The translations under genes and the position numbers were made by a program. A stretch of 64,000 nt of DNA, from positions 1,860,501-1,924,500 of the forward strand of contig NZ_CP031834.1 of NCBI RefSeq assembly GCF_003590645.1, read 5' to 3'. Of this stretch, positions 24,035 through 33,086 are shown in pieces. Positions within the stretch are counted from its first letter, which is position 1. Each line of letters opens with the position of its first letter. The notes beneath the pieces are model-generated. The model was not told the DNA's origin. It was given only the letters and a program-made list of their open reading frames with translations, and did no database searches. The stretch comes from Mesorhizobium sp. DCY119. GTDB taxonomy: Bacteria; Pseudomonadota; Alphaproteobacteria; Rhizobiales; Rhizobiaceae.

Positions 24035-25708
24035 ATGACTATGACGTCTCTGACGCTCAACAAGATTACCTCGCAGCGCGGAATCTCCGTCGGCGAGGCA
24101 ACCAAGAAGATTTCCGATCTCGGTTGGAACCCTTCCTATGTCCAGGAAGCGATGACGTTTCCGACGGACTACAAGATCAACAAGACACCGCGCGACCCGA
24201 TGAAGCAGGTTCTGCGGTCCTATTTCCCGATGCAGGAAGAAAAGGACAACCGTGTCTACGGCGCGCTCGATGCGGCGTTGCGTGGCGACATGTTCCGCAA
24301 TGTTGAACCGCGCTGGGTCGAGTGGATGAAACTCTTCCTGGCCATCATTCCCTTCCCGGAAATTTCCGCCGCCCGCTCGATGGCGATGGTCGCGCGTATC
24401 GCACCCGGCGAGGAACTCAGAACCGGCTTCACCATGCAGATGATCGACGAGTTCCGGCACTCGACGATCCAGATGAATCTGAAGAAATGGTACATGGAGA
24501 ACTACATCGATCCGGCCGGCTTCGACATCACAGAGGAAGCCTTCGGAAAGTGTTATGCCACGACCATCGGCCGTCAGTTCGCCGAGGGGTTCATCACCGG
24601 CGACACGATGACTGCCGCCTGCATGTACCTGACCGTGGTTGCCGAGACTGCCTTCACCAACACGTTGTTCGTTGCCATGCCTTCGGAAGCTGCCCGCAAC
24701 GGCGACTACGCGCTGCCGACGGTTTTCCTGTCGGTGCAGTCTGACGAAAGCCGGCATATCGGTAACGGCCATTCGCTGCTGATGGCTGCACTCAAGGAGC
24801 CGGAGAACCACCTGCTGCTCGAGCGCGACCTGCGTTACGCCTTCTGGCAGAACCATGCGATCGTTGATGCCGCCATCGGCACCTTCATCGAATACGGCAC
24901 CACCAACCGCGACAAGAACAAGGAGTCCTACGCGGAAATGTGGCACCGCTGGATCTATGAGGACTACTACCGCACCTACATGCTGCCGCTCGAAAAATAC
25001 GGCATCAAGGTCCATCACGACGACGTCCAGGCCGCCTGGGAGCGCATCACCAAGAAGAACTACGTCCATAAGGTCGGACAATTCTTCGCGGTCGGCTGGC
25101 CGGTCAATTTCTGGCGCATCGAAGCCCAGACCGACAAGGACTTCGAGTGGTTCGAGCACAAGTATCCAGGCTGGTACGCCGAATTCGGCGATTTCTGGAA
25201 ATGGTATGCCAAGCTCAGCCACAAGGGCGAGAAGGTGCTGCTGTTCAACAGCGACGTCGGCTACGTCTACCCGCACCGCTGCTGGTCCTGCCTCGTCCCC
25301 TGCCTGATCCGCGAGGACATGGTGGTCGGCGAGATCGACGGCCAGCTTCACACCTTCGCCCACGAACTCGACAAGTGGACCGCCACAGTGGCCTTCGCTG
25401 ACGAGTACGAGGGCCGTCCGACGCCCGCGATGGGCCGCTTCAGCGGCAAGCGCGAGTGGGAGACGCTCTATGACGGCTGGGATCTGGCCGATGCGATCAA
25501 GGACCTGAACTTCGTCCGTTCCGACGGCAAGACGCTGGTTCCGCAGCCGCATCTGCGCTTCGACGACAAGGAGATGTGGACGCTCGACGACGTGCGCGGC
25601 AACACGCTGGGTTCGCCGCTCAACGCGCTTCGTGCCATGTCGCCGGAGGACCGCGAGAAGCATCTGGCTGAATACCGGGCCGGCTTCACGATCAACCCCT
25701 GCAACTGA
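24035..25708 (+). CDS. prmA: Propane 2-monooxygenase-like hydroxylase alpha subunit
   Basis: A 557-residue large subunit of a soluble di-iron monooxygenase of the PrmA/MimA (propane/acetone/phenol) group. It carries both copies of the metal-binding motif: DEFRH (138-142) and DESRH (237-241). The expected ligands are E109, E139, H142, E204, E238 and H241, all present. The enzyme hydroxylates short alkanes at C2 and related substrates with O2 and NADH. GGAGG stands close before two in-frame ATGs (24035 and 24041); the second has the better spacing and may be the real start. It is first in an eight-gene operon. Confidence 0.93.
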   Translation: MTMTSLTLNKITSQRGISVGEATKKISDLGWNPSYVQEAMTFPTDYKINKTPRDPMKQVLRSYFPMQEEKDNRVYGALDAALRGDMFRNVEPRWVEWMKLFLAIIPFPEISAARSMAMVARIAPGEELRTGFTMQMIDEFRHSTIQMNLKKWYMENYIDPAGFDITEEAFGKCYATTIGRQFAEGFITGDTMTAACMYLTVVAETAFTNTLFVAMPSEAARNGDYALPTVFLSVQSDESRHIGNGHSLLMAALKEPENHLLLERDLRYAFWQNHAIVDAAIGTFIEYGTTNRDKNKESYAEMWHRWIYEDYYRTYMLPLEKYGIKVHHDDVQAAWERITKKNYVHKVGQFFAVGWPVNFWRIEAQTDKDFEWFEHKYPGWYAEFGDFWKWYAKLSHKGEKVLLFNSDVGYVYPHRCWSCLVPCLIREDMVVGEIDGQLHTFAHELDKWTATVAFADEYEGRPTPAMGRFSGKREWETLYDGWDLADAIKDLNFVRSDGKTLVPQPHLRFDDKEMWTLDDVRGNTLGSPLNALRAMSPEDREKHLAEYRAGFTINPCN

Positions 25709-25760
25709 TCAGACAGAGGGGGCGGGCCTCACCGCCCCCATTCTTTCACTGGAGGTCCGT

Positions 25761-26822
25761 ATGTCGGAAACCCACACGGTCAGGCTTAGCCCGGTCAACG
25801 TCGAATTCGACGTCGAACATGGCGAAACGGTGCTTAACGCCGCGTTCCGCCAGGGCATCGCCCTGCCGCATGGCTGCAAGGAAGGGCAATGCTCGGCCTG
25901 CAAAAGCGTGTTGCTCGATGGCGAAGTCGACATGCTGAAATACTCTACCTTCGCGCTGAACGACATGGAGAAGGAGAGCGGGCACATACTCTTGTGCCGC
26001 TGCATCGCCTACTCCGACCTGGAAGTCGAGCTTCTCAACTATGACGAGGAGATCTTGGCGAAAGCGATCGCCGTGAAGCCCTACAAGGGCCGGATTGCTC
26101 ACATCGAGCATCTCACCCACGACATACGCGGTATCGAAATCGAACTCGGGTCCCCAATGAAGTTCTGGGCGGGGCAATATGTCGACATCACGGTTACAAC
26201 GCAAAAAGGGGAGACGATTACGCGCTCGTTCTCCATGGCAAATACGCCGGACCAAACCCAAAAACTTTCCTTCATCATCAAAAAATACCCTGAGGGAAAA
26301 TTCTCCGGCGAACTCGATTCCGGAGGAATCGAGGCCGGTGCCGAAGTCACCGTCGTCGGACCCTACGGAACCTGCTTCCGCCGGGATGAACGGCAAGGAC
26401 CTTTGATCCTGGTCGGTGCCGGATCCGGCATGTCGCCGATCTGGTCGATCCTCAACGACCATCTGAAAAGCGGTGAAAAGCGACCCGTCTATTTCTTCTA
26501 CGGCGCCCGGACCCGCAACGACCTGTTCTATCTCGAGAGGATCGCCGAACTCGTCGGCCAGAATTCGGATGTCACCTTCATCCCCGTGCTGTCGCACGCG
26601 GCTGACGACACCGAATGGCAAGGCGAGCGCGGTTTCGTCCACCAGAGCGTCGATGCCACGCTCAAGCAACTGGCGGTCGACGGGCAGGGCGATGTCCATG
26701 CCTGTGGTCCGCCTCCCATGATCGACGCGCTCCAACCGGTCCTGTTCATGAACGGCTTCGAAACGGAGCGGATCTTCTTCGACAAGTTCACCACATCGGC
26801 AGGTGCAACGCCGGCTCATTGA
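25761..26822 (+). CDS. prmB: Monooxygenase NADH reductase component
   Basis: A 353-residue electron-transfer protein. The N-terminal plant-type ferredoxin domain has C39, C44, C47 and C79 (PHGCKEGQCSACK...LLCRC) for a [2Fe-2S] cluster. The flavin motif is ITRSFSMANTP, and the NADH domain has GPLILVGAGSGMSPI and HACGPPPMID. It passes electrons from NADH to the di-iron hydroxylase. The start at 25761 follows GGAGG by six bases; the longer upstream frame overlaps prmA and is not coding. Confidence 0.93.
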   Translation: MSETHTVRLSPVNVEFDVEHGETVLNAAFRQGIALPHGCKEGQCSACKSVLLDGEVDMLKYSTFALNDMEKESGHILLCRCIAYSDLEVELLNYDEEILAKAIAVKPYKGRIAHIEHLTHDIRGIEIELGSPMKFWAGQYVDITVTTQKGETITRSFSMANTPDQTQKLSFIIKKYPEGKFSGELDSGGIEAGAEVTVVGPYGTCFRRDERQGPLILVGAGSGMSPIWSILNDHLKSGEKRPVYFFYGARTRNDLFYLERIAELVGQNSDVTFIPVLSHAADDTEWQGERGFVHQSVDATLKQLAVDGQGDVHACGPPPMIDALQPVLFMNGFETERIFFDKFTTSAGATPAH

Positions 26823-26870
26823 AAGCCGGCCGCGCAACCGCAACCAAACTGCAACAAGGGAGTGAAGACT

Positions 26871-27929
26871 ATGCCTGCAACCTCGAGTTCAGTCGGATCC
26901 GGAGCCGCCGGCGCGGCGATTTTCGCCGACTCCGACAGCCGGAAATACCGGTACTTCGATCCGAAAGGCCAGCGTGCCACGCATTACGAGGACATGACTG
27001 TCGACGTTCAGCCCGATCCGGAGCGCTACCTGATCCAGAACTGGATCATCTCCTTTGCCGACGGCAACGGCGCTTATGTCAAGCAAAACACCGCCGCTCA
27101 AAGCTCAAACTGGCACGCCTTCCGCGCGCCCGATCAGGAGTGGGAACGCACGCACTATCAGCGCCAGTCAAAGATCGAGACGATGGTGCAGAGCGTCATC
27201 AACAACGCCCGCAAGTCCGGCACGCCGAAAACCTTCGACCAGGCCTGGGTCAAGATACTGCAGACGCAGCTCGGCGCCTGGAAACATGCGGAATTCGGGC
27301 TCGGCACCTCGTTGATGCAGGCGCAGCGCTACGGCTACACCCAGATGATCAACAACGCGACGCTGACCAATTCGTCCTACAAGCTGCGGCTTGCCCAGGA
27401 CATCACGCTCTATCTTGCCGAGATCGGCATGGACCTGCCCGGCTGGGACGACGAACTCGGCAAGAAGGCCTGGCTCGAGGACAAGAACTGGCAGGGCACA
27501 CGCGAAGCCGTCGAAACCATCATGGGCGCGGCAGACTATCTCGAGCAGTATTTCGCCATCAACATCGTGTTCGAACCGCTGGTCGGCGAAGTGTTCCGCT
27601 CAGGCTTCCTGATGCAGATCGCAGCCGCCAACCACGACTTCATTACGCCGGCGGTGATTTCGGCAGCCGAAGCCGATTACGAGCGCAATCTGGCCAACAC
27701 GATCGACCTCATGCACATCCTCGCCAATGACGAGAAGCATGGCGCGGCCAACCGCAAGCTTTTCCAGGGCTGGGTCAAGAAGCATGGCGCGCTCGCCGAC
27801 AAGGCAGCCACCGGCCTGCAGCCGATCTGGTCGATGCCGCATTCAAAGCCGGTTGCGTTCGCGGATGTCCGCGCCAAATCCGAGGAACGGATTGGCCAGA
27901 TCCTCGGCGAACTCGGCCTCAAGCGCTGA
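26871..27929 (+). CDS. prmC: Monooxygenase hydroxylase beta subunit
   Basis: A 352-residue ferritin-like beta subunit of the di-iron monooxygenase, lacking metal ligands, as expected. Segments such as WERTHYQRQSKIETMVQSVI, LQTQLGAWKHAEFGLGTSLMQAQRYGY and NDEKHGAANRKLFQGWV are typical of the PrmC/MimC group. It forms the (alpha-beta)2 core with PrmA. I choose ATG 26871, eight bases after AAGGGAG; the GTG three codons earlier overlaps that site. Confidence 0.92.
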   Translation: MPATSSSVGSGAAGAAIFADSDSRKYRYFDPKGQRATHYEDMTVDVQPDPERYLIQNWIISFADGNGAYVKQNTAAQSSNWHAFRAPDQEWERTHYQRQSKIETMVQSVINNARKSGTPKTFDQAWVKILQTQLGAWKHAEFGLGTSLMQAQRYGYTQMINNATLTNSSYKLRLAQDITLYLAEIGMDLPGWDDELGKKAWLEDKNWQGTREAVETIMGAADYLEQYFAINIVFEPLVGEVFRSGFLMQIAAANHDFITPAVISAAEADYERNLANTIDLMHILANDEKHGAANRKLFQGWVKKHGALADKAATGLQPIWSMPHSKPVAFADVRAKSEERIGQILGELGLKR

Positions 27930-27945
27930 CACAGGAGAAATTGTC

Positions 27946-28317
27946 ATGTCACTAGCAGCACGCGACGCAACCCATTCCAACATCTTCAAGGCGATGAAGG
28001 ACATCACCTTCGAACAGACGATTTCGCACCAGTGCGGCGTCACCATGAACGACTCCGTCGAGGCCAGGGCGATCGCCGAATTCATGGGTCAGAAACCGGG
28101 GGTGACGATCACCTATCAGCCGGCGCTGATCCGCATCGACGGAACCGGCAAGCTGATCTTCGAGATGGACGCGATCAGCGAATATCTCGGGCGCGAGATG
28201 ACGGCGGAAACCTTCGAGGTCAACACCTCCACCCACTACGGACGGATGGTGCGCGTCGACGACAACACGGTGATCCTATTCGGCGATATGGGCGAGATGT
28301 TCGAATACATCGAATAG
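27946..28317 (+). CDS. prmD: Monooxygenase coupling/effector protein
   Basis: A 123-residue cofactorless regulatory protein (MmoB/DmpM family) that docks on the hydroxylase and gates O2 activation. It has the family segments CGVTMNDSVEARAIAEFM and KPGVTITYQPALIRIDGTGKLIFEMDAISEYLGREM. AGGAG stands ten bases before the ATG, and the gene follows prmC by 16 bases. Confidence 0.93.
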   Translation: MSLAARDATHSNIFKAMKDITFEQTISHQCGVTMNDSVEARAIAEFMGQKPGVTITYQPALIRIDGTGKLIFEMDAISEYLGREMTAETFEVNTSTHYGRMVRVDDNTVILFGDMGEMFEYIE

Positions 28318-28331
28318 CCACCAGAAAATCG

Positions 28332-28357
28332 GGCGCGCTGCTGACCTGCGGCGCGCC
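28332..28357 (+). other. Intercistronic hairpin between prmD and amidohydrolase gene
   Basis: A 7-bp stem GGCGCGC/GCGCGCC with a 12-base loop, no T-run. It separates the monooxygenase genes from the accessory genes and may set mRNA stability or ratio. A smaller similar hairpin (GGCCTC/GAGGCC, 30232-30251) precedes the chaperonin gene. Confidence 0.5.
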
Positions 28358-28390
28358 GCGTCGATCAATCCGATTGTTGCGGAGGAAACA

Positions 28391-29413
28391 ATGTACAGAA
28401 CACCGGAAGGCAAGGACATTTTCGTGGTCGACGGCCACACCCATTTCTGGGATGGCAGCCCAGAGAACCAGAAGAATATCCACGGCAAGCAGTTCGTCGA
28501 GTGCTTCTACGCTTACCACACCGCGCTCAGCCCCAAGGAGCAGCTTTGGGAGAAGAGCAAGTTCGAAAAATACAGCGCCGACGATCTTTATCGCGACCTG
28601 TTCATCGAGGGACCGGACGATGTTGCCATCATTCAGTCCACCTATCTGAAGGATTTCTACAACAACGGCTTCAACACCATCGAGCGCAACGCCGAGGTCG
28701 CCAAGCGCTATCCGGAACGCTTCATCGTCAACGGTTCCTTCGATCCGCGCGACGGCGAAAAGGCGCTGGAATACATCCACTACATGAAGGAAACCTACGA
28801 CATCAAGGGCGTGAAAATGTACACGGCCGAATGGAACGGGGATTCCAAGGGCTGGAAGCTAAATGACCCCAGAGCCTACAAATGCTTCGAGCTCTGCGAG
28901 AAGCTCGGCATCAAGAACGTTCACGTCCACAAGGGTCCAACGATCATCCCGCTAAACAAGGATGCGTTCGATGTCCATGACGTCGACTATGCGGCTACGG
29001 ATTTCCAGAACCTCAACTGGATCGTCGAGCATTGCGGCCTTCCGCGCCTCGATGATTTCTGCTGGATCGCCGTCCAGGAAACGAACGTCTATGCCGGGCT
29101 GGCGGTGGCGCTGCCCTTCATCCATTCGCGTCCGCGCTATTTCGCCGAAGTGATGGCGGAACTGCTGTTCTGGTGCGGCCCGGACAAGATCCTGTTCGGT
29201 TCCGACTATGCCATCTGGACGCCGCGTTGGCTGGTCGAGCGGCTGTGGGCCATGGAACTGCCGGAAGATATCGCACGCGAGCGGGGCGTCGAACTGACGT
29301 CGGAGATCAAGGAGAAGATCCTCGGCCTCAACGCCGCGCGCCTCTACGATATCGACATCGAAGCCAAGAAGAAGGCGCTCGCCAGTTCGCCCTTCAGCAT
29401 CGCGGCGGAGTAG
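28391..29413 (+). CDS. Amidohydrolase-2 family protein of prm operon
   Basis: A 340-residue TIM-barrel metal hydrolase of the amidohydrolase 2 family. N-terminal VVDGHTHFWD gives the first metal His pair. KNVHVHKGPTIIP, IVEHCG and LFGSDYAIWTPRW carry the further His and Asp ligands expected for the family. Genes of this type sit beside propane monooxygenase genes in actinobacteria and some proteobacteria; their reaction there has not been clearly shown as far as I know. GGAGG lies in front of the ATG. It is fifth in the operon. Confidence 0.87.
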   Translation: MYRTPEGKDIFVVDGHTHFWDGSPENQKNIHGKQFVECFYAYHTALSPKEQLWEKSKFEKYSADDLYRDLFIEGPDDVAIIQSTYLKDFYNNGFNTIERNAEVAKRYPERFIVNGSFDPRDGEKALEYIHYMKETYDIKGVKMYTAEWNGDSKGWKLNDPRAYKCFELCEKLGIKNVHVHKGPTIIPLNKDAFDVHDVDYAATDFQNLNWIVEHCGLPRLDDFCWIAVQETNVYAGLAVALPFIHSRPRYFAEVMAELLFWCGPDKILFGSDYAIWTPRWLVERLWAMELPEDIARERGVELTSEIKEKILGLNAARLYDIDIEAKKKALASSPFSIAAE

Positions 29414-29417
29414 GGCG

Positions 29418-30215
29418 ATGACTACCGCCAGTGTTTCCGGCAGCCGCGAGAGGGAACTCTGGCGGTTCCTCGGCGAGGTCAACGACCCCGAACTCGACGA
29501 ACCCGTAACCGAGATGGGTTTCGTTGAGCGGGCGGAAGTGGCGAGCGACGGCAGCGTGGAAGTAGATTTCCGCCTGCCGACCTACTGGTGCTCGCCCAAC
29601 TTCGCCTTCCTCATGCTGGACGGCGTGCGCAAGGCGCTCGACGAGCTATCCTGGTCGCCCGCCTACCGGGTCACGCTTCACGACCACATGTTCGCCGAAG
29701 AGGTCAACAGCGGCATGGAAGCCGGCAGATCCTTCGGCGACATATTTGGAGAGCTGGCCGGAGACCTCGATCTTGGCACCTTGCGCGAAACGTTTGCGAT
29801 GAAGGCGTTCAAGCGACGTCAGGAAGCGGTGCTGCTCAGCCTGAGACAGTGTGGTCTGCCGGATCAGGAAATTCTAGGCATGGATCTGGTTGTCTATGAC
29901 GCCACCCAGTTCGGAGCGGGCGAAGCAGCCAAGCAGAAGGCGAGATACCGGGCAGCTCTCATGGAGCATTTCCCCGCGCAGCGGGCCGACGACCCTGTTT
30001 TCCTGACGTGGGAGGGGCAAAAAATTCCGGTTTCGGCCTTGGGCGCGCATCTCGCTGAACTGCGCGGCGTGCGCATCAATATGGAGTTCAACGGCGCTCT
30101 TTGCCGTGGGCTCAAGCACACGAGATACAAGGAACTGGATGTGGTCGATGGTGAGCCGACGCTGGTCGATTTCATCATGGACCGGGTGCCGGTCGAGCCC
30201 GCCCCAAACATCTGA
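29418..30215 (+). CDS. MIP18/DUF59-type iron-sulfur assembly protein of prm operon
   Basis: A 265-residue protein whose first 110 residues match the MIP18 (DUF59) family: WRFLGEVNDPELDEPVTEMGFVERAEVASDGSVEVDFRLPTYWCSPNFAFLML, with the family Cys in place of the usual CP motif position. The rest is a longer tail without a named domain. Relatives help maturation of metal clusters. In this operon it may help load the di-iron hydroxylase or the reductase cluster; this is inference from linkage. It starts four bases after the amidohydrolase stop. Confidence 0.8.
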   Translation: MTTASVSGSRERELWRFLGEVNDPELDEPVTEMGFVERAEVASDGSVEVDFRLPTYWCSPNFAFLMLDGVRKALDELSWSPAYRVTLHDHMFAEEVNSGMEAGRSFGDIFGELAGDLDLGTLRETFAMKAFKRRQEAVLLSLRQCGLPDQEILGMDLVVYDATQFGAGEAAKQKARYRAALMEHFPAQRADDPVFLTWEGQKIPVSALGAHLAELRGVRINMEFNGALCRGLKHTRYKELDVVDGEPTLVDFIMDRVPVEPAPNI

Positions 30216-30290
30216 ACTGCGCTGAAACAACGGCCTCCCTGGCACGAGGCCCCTAACCAACAACCCGCCCGTAAGGCGGAAGGAGGAATC

Positions 30291-31922
30291 ATGCCCAAAA
30301 TTATGCTTCACAATTCCGAGGCCCGCCGTGCGCTTGCCCGCGGTGTCTTTCGGCTGGCAGCCGCCGTCGAGCCGACGCTCGGTCCCAAAGGCATGAACGC
30401 CATGATCGACCGGCCGATCGGTACACCCATTGTCACCCGCGACGGCGTCAGCATCGCCTCCGAGATTGAACTGCATGACCGCTTCGAGAACATGGGTGCG
30501 CAGGTGGTTCGCGAAGTGTCGATGCAGACCAACGAGGTTGCAGGCGACGGTACGACGACGGCCATCGTGCTGGCCAACGCACTCATCCAGGGCGGCATCG
30601 AGGCAAATGAACACGGCGCTAAATCGGTCGATCTCTGTAAGGGGATAGATATTGCGGTGGCGGCGGTGGTGGCTGCGCTCAAGGGCTCGGCCAAGCCGGC
30701 CAAGGGCAACGGCATCCTCGCCTCGGTCGCCAATATTGCCGCGACCAATTCGAAGCTCGGCGCGCTGGTGGCGGAAGCGCATGAGCGGGTGGGTGCCGAA
30801 GGCGTCATCACCACCGACTTCAGCGTGACCACCGAGACCACGCTGGACGTGGTCGAAGGCATGTCCTTCGAGCGCGGCTACCTCTCGCATCACATGGTGA
30901 CGGATCAGGAGAAGATGGAGGCTGTTCTCGAGCGACCTTACATCCTGATGACCGACCTCAAGATCAAGGGACCCGAACAGCTTGAAGCGGTGCGCCGCAT
31001 TGCCGACCAGGATGGACGGCCGCTGCTGATCGTCTCCGAGGAAATGTCACCGGAAGTGGTGGTGACGCTGCTCGGCAAGCAGGGACCGGGAAAATACCTA
31101 GTCGTGCATCCGCCGGAATATGGCCATTGGCGCAAGGCAATGATGGAAGACTTGGCGATCATCACCGGTGGCAAGGTGATCGCGCGCGATCTCGGCGGCC
31201 GGCTCGAGGACATTACCGTCGAGGATCTCGGAACGGCCGATCGGGTCAAGACCAGTTCGTCCTACACCTCGATCATTCGCGGCGGCGGCGATCATGATGC
31301 GATCGCATCGCGCCGCGCCCAGGTGCAGCGGCAGTATGAAGCCTCACCGCCGAACATCGACCAGGACAAGCTGCGCGAACGGCTGGCCAAATTGTCCGGC
31401 GGTACCGCAATCCTTTATGCCGGTGGCGTGACGCCGGTGGAGCAGAAGCGGACCATTCAGTTGATCGAGGATTCGCTGAATGCCGTGCGTGCCGCTTCCG
31501 AAGAGGGCGTAGTTGCCGGTGGCGGCTCGGCGCTTGCCCAGATCGCACCGCTGCTCAACAAGGTGGCGGCCGGTGTGGAAGGCGATGTCGCCGAAGGTGT
31601 GCGCCTGGTGAAATCGGTGCTCTCGCGGCCGCTGTGGCGCATCGCAGTCAACGCCGGTGCCGATCCCGACGCCGTCGTGGCCGAGGTCACGCGCATCAAT
31701 GGCGGCTACGGCTACAACGCTTCCAACGGTAGCTACCAGAACATGTTCGAGGCAGGCATCGTCGATCCCGTTCGCGTCACTTACACCGCGCTTGCCAATG
31801 CGGCTTCCGTGGCGACGCTGATCCTGACCACCGAAACGCTGATCGGCGATCTCGCCGAGGACGAGGATCCGACCGCCGGCCCGGCACGCGGCGGCGGCTC
31901 GGAAAAGCTCGGCCGCGCCTGA
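30291..31922 (+). CDS. prmG: Operon-specific GroEL-like chaperonin
   Basis: A 543-residue group I chaperonin (GroEL-like) dedicated to the monooxygenase. ATP-site motifs are present: TLGPKGMNAMID (for LGPKGRNVVLD) and VAGDGTTTAIVLANALI. It lacks the GGM-rich C-terminal tail of housekeeping GroEL, ending in GRA. Homologues (PrmG/MimG) are required to make active propane monooxygenase in Gordonia and mycobacteria. No GroES gene is adjacent. The ribosome binding site is GGAGGA, five bases before the ATG. Confidence 0.92.
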   Translation: MPKIMLHNSEARRALARGVFRLAAAVEPTLGPKGMNAMIDRPIGTPIVTRDGVSIASEIELHDRFENMGAQVVREVSMQTNEVAGDGTTTAIVLANALIQGGIEANEHGAKSVDLCKGIDIAVAAVVAALKGSAKPAKGNGILASVANIAATNSKLGALVAEAHERVGAEGVITTDFSVTTETTLDVVEGMSFERGYLSHHMVTDQEKMEAVLERPYILMTDLKIKGPEQLEAVRRIADQDGRPLLIVSEEMSPEVVVTLLGKQGPGKYLVVHPPEYGHWRKAMMEDLAIITGGKVIARDLGGRLEDITVEDLGTADRVKTSSSYTSIIRGGGDHDAIASRRAQVQRQYEASPPNIDQDKLRERLAKLSGGTAILYAGGVTPVEQKRTIQLIEDSLNAVRAASEEGVVAGGGSALAQIAPLLNKVAAGVEGDVAEGVRLVKSVLSRPLWRIAVNAGADPDAVVAEVTRINGGYGYNASNGSYQNMFEAGIVDPVRVTYTALANAASVATLILTTETLIGDLAEDEDPTAGPARGGGSEKLGRA

Positions 31923-31968
31923 AGCCGCAAATCAACCGGAACGATTTCGACGTTGAAAGGATACGACG

Positions 31969-33012
31969 ATGAAAGCTGCCAGACTTTACGAATACGATCC
32001 GCATATGAACGTCCAGCTCAAGATCGAGGAGGTTACAGCACCCACGATCACGGCTCCGGACGAAGTCATCGTGCGGGTGGGTGCAGCCGGTCTCTGCCGC
32101 ACCGACCTGCACATCATAGAAGGTGTGTGGAAGCCGACAATGGACCCGGAAGGCACGCTGCTGCCTTACATCATGGGTCATGAGAATGCCGGCTGGGTCG
32201 AGGAAGTCGGCAGCGGCGTCCGGTCGGTGAAGCGCGGCGACGCGGTAATCTGCCACCCGTTCCGCTCATGCGGCATCTGTCTGAACTGCCGTCACGGCGA
32301 GGACATGTATTGCGACAACGGGCAATTTCCGGGCCTTGGCATGAATGGTGGTTTCGCCGAATATTTCATCACCAGCGAACGTTCGCTGATCAAGCTCAAC
32401 CCCAACATCACGCCGATCGAGGTAGCGCCGCTGGCAGATGCCGGCATAACCGCCTACCGCGCAGCCAAGCGCGCGGCGAAACTGCTGCGGCCCGGCAGTT
32501 ACTGCGTCCTGCTCGGCATTGGCGGGCTTGGGCACATCGCGCTGCAATCGCTGCATGCGATCTCGGGTTGCCGGATCATCGCTGTCGACCGCGAGCCGGC
32601 CGCGCAGCTGCTGGCCAAGGATCTTGGCGCCGACTTTGTGCTCGATGGCGGGCCGAACATCGTTGAAGAGGTTAGCCAGATCACCGGCGGCGGCGCCCAT
32701 GTGGTGATCGACTTCGTCGGCGAACTGGGCGTGGAAAACATCTGCTGGAAGATGGTGCGCAAAGGCGGGCAATTGTTCGTCGTCGGCTATGGCGGCAACA
32801 TCAATGTGCCGACTGCACACCTCGTCATCGAGGAAATCAACATCGGCGGCAGCCTTGTCGGCAACTTCACCGAGCTGGTCGAGTTGATGGAACTGAACGC
32901 CGACGGCAAGGTGAAGATGCACTACACCGAATACAATCTCGCCAGCATCAACACCGCACTCGACGATTTCAAGAACCGGCGGTTCACGGGCCGAGGCGTC
33001 ATCGTGCCTTAA
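31969..33012 (+). CDS. prmE: Zinc-dependent alcohol dehydrogenase of prm operon
   Basis: A 347-residue medium-chain NAD-dependent alcohol dehydrogenase. Catalytic zinc ligands are C43 (GLCRTDLH) and H71-E72 (GHEN); structural zinc Cys are C101, C104, C107 and C115; the dinucleotide motif is LGIGGLGHIALQSL. It most likely oxidises the alcohol made by the monooxygenase, such as 2-propanol to acetone. It is the last gene before a clear terminator. Confidence 0.92.
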   Translation: MKAARLYEYDPHMNVQLKIEEVTAPTITAPDEVIVRVGAAGLCRTDLHIIEGVWKPTMDPEGTLLPYIMGHENAGWVEEVGSGVRSVKRGDAVICHPFRSCGICLNCRHGEDMYCDNGQFPGLGMNGGFAEYFITSERSLIKLNPNITPIEVAPLADAGITAYRAAKRAAKLLRPGSYCVLLGIGGLGHIALQSLHAISGCRIIAVDREPAAQLLAKDLGADFVLDGGPNIVEEVSQITGGGAHVVIDFVGELGVENICWKMVRKGGQLFVVGYGGNINVPTAHLVIEEINIGGSLVGNFTELVELMELNADGKVKMHYTEYNLASINTALDDFKNRRFTGRGVIVP

Positions 33013-33043
33013 GGCCAGCCCGATCCATCGGTTACAATTCCCC

Positions 33044-33077
33044 AACCCCATGGCGCAATGCCGTGGGGTTCTTTTTG
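33044..33077 (+). terminator. Rho-independent terminator of prm operon
   Basis: A 10-bp stem (AACCCCATGG with CCGTGGGGTT, one T-G pair), loop CGCAATG, followed by CTTTTTG. It sits 31 bases after the prmE stop and just before the convergent regulator. Confidence 0.88.
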
Positions 33078-33086
33078 TGCTGACTG

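Noticed and set aside
23948-25663. 571-codon open frame on the minus strand opposite prmA
   Set aside because: Fully antisense to a gene with intact di-iron motifs. Its composition is the mirror typical of high-GC codon bias, and it has no ribosome binding site or family motif.
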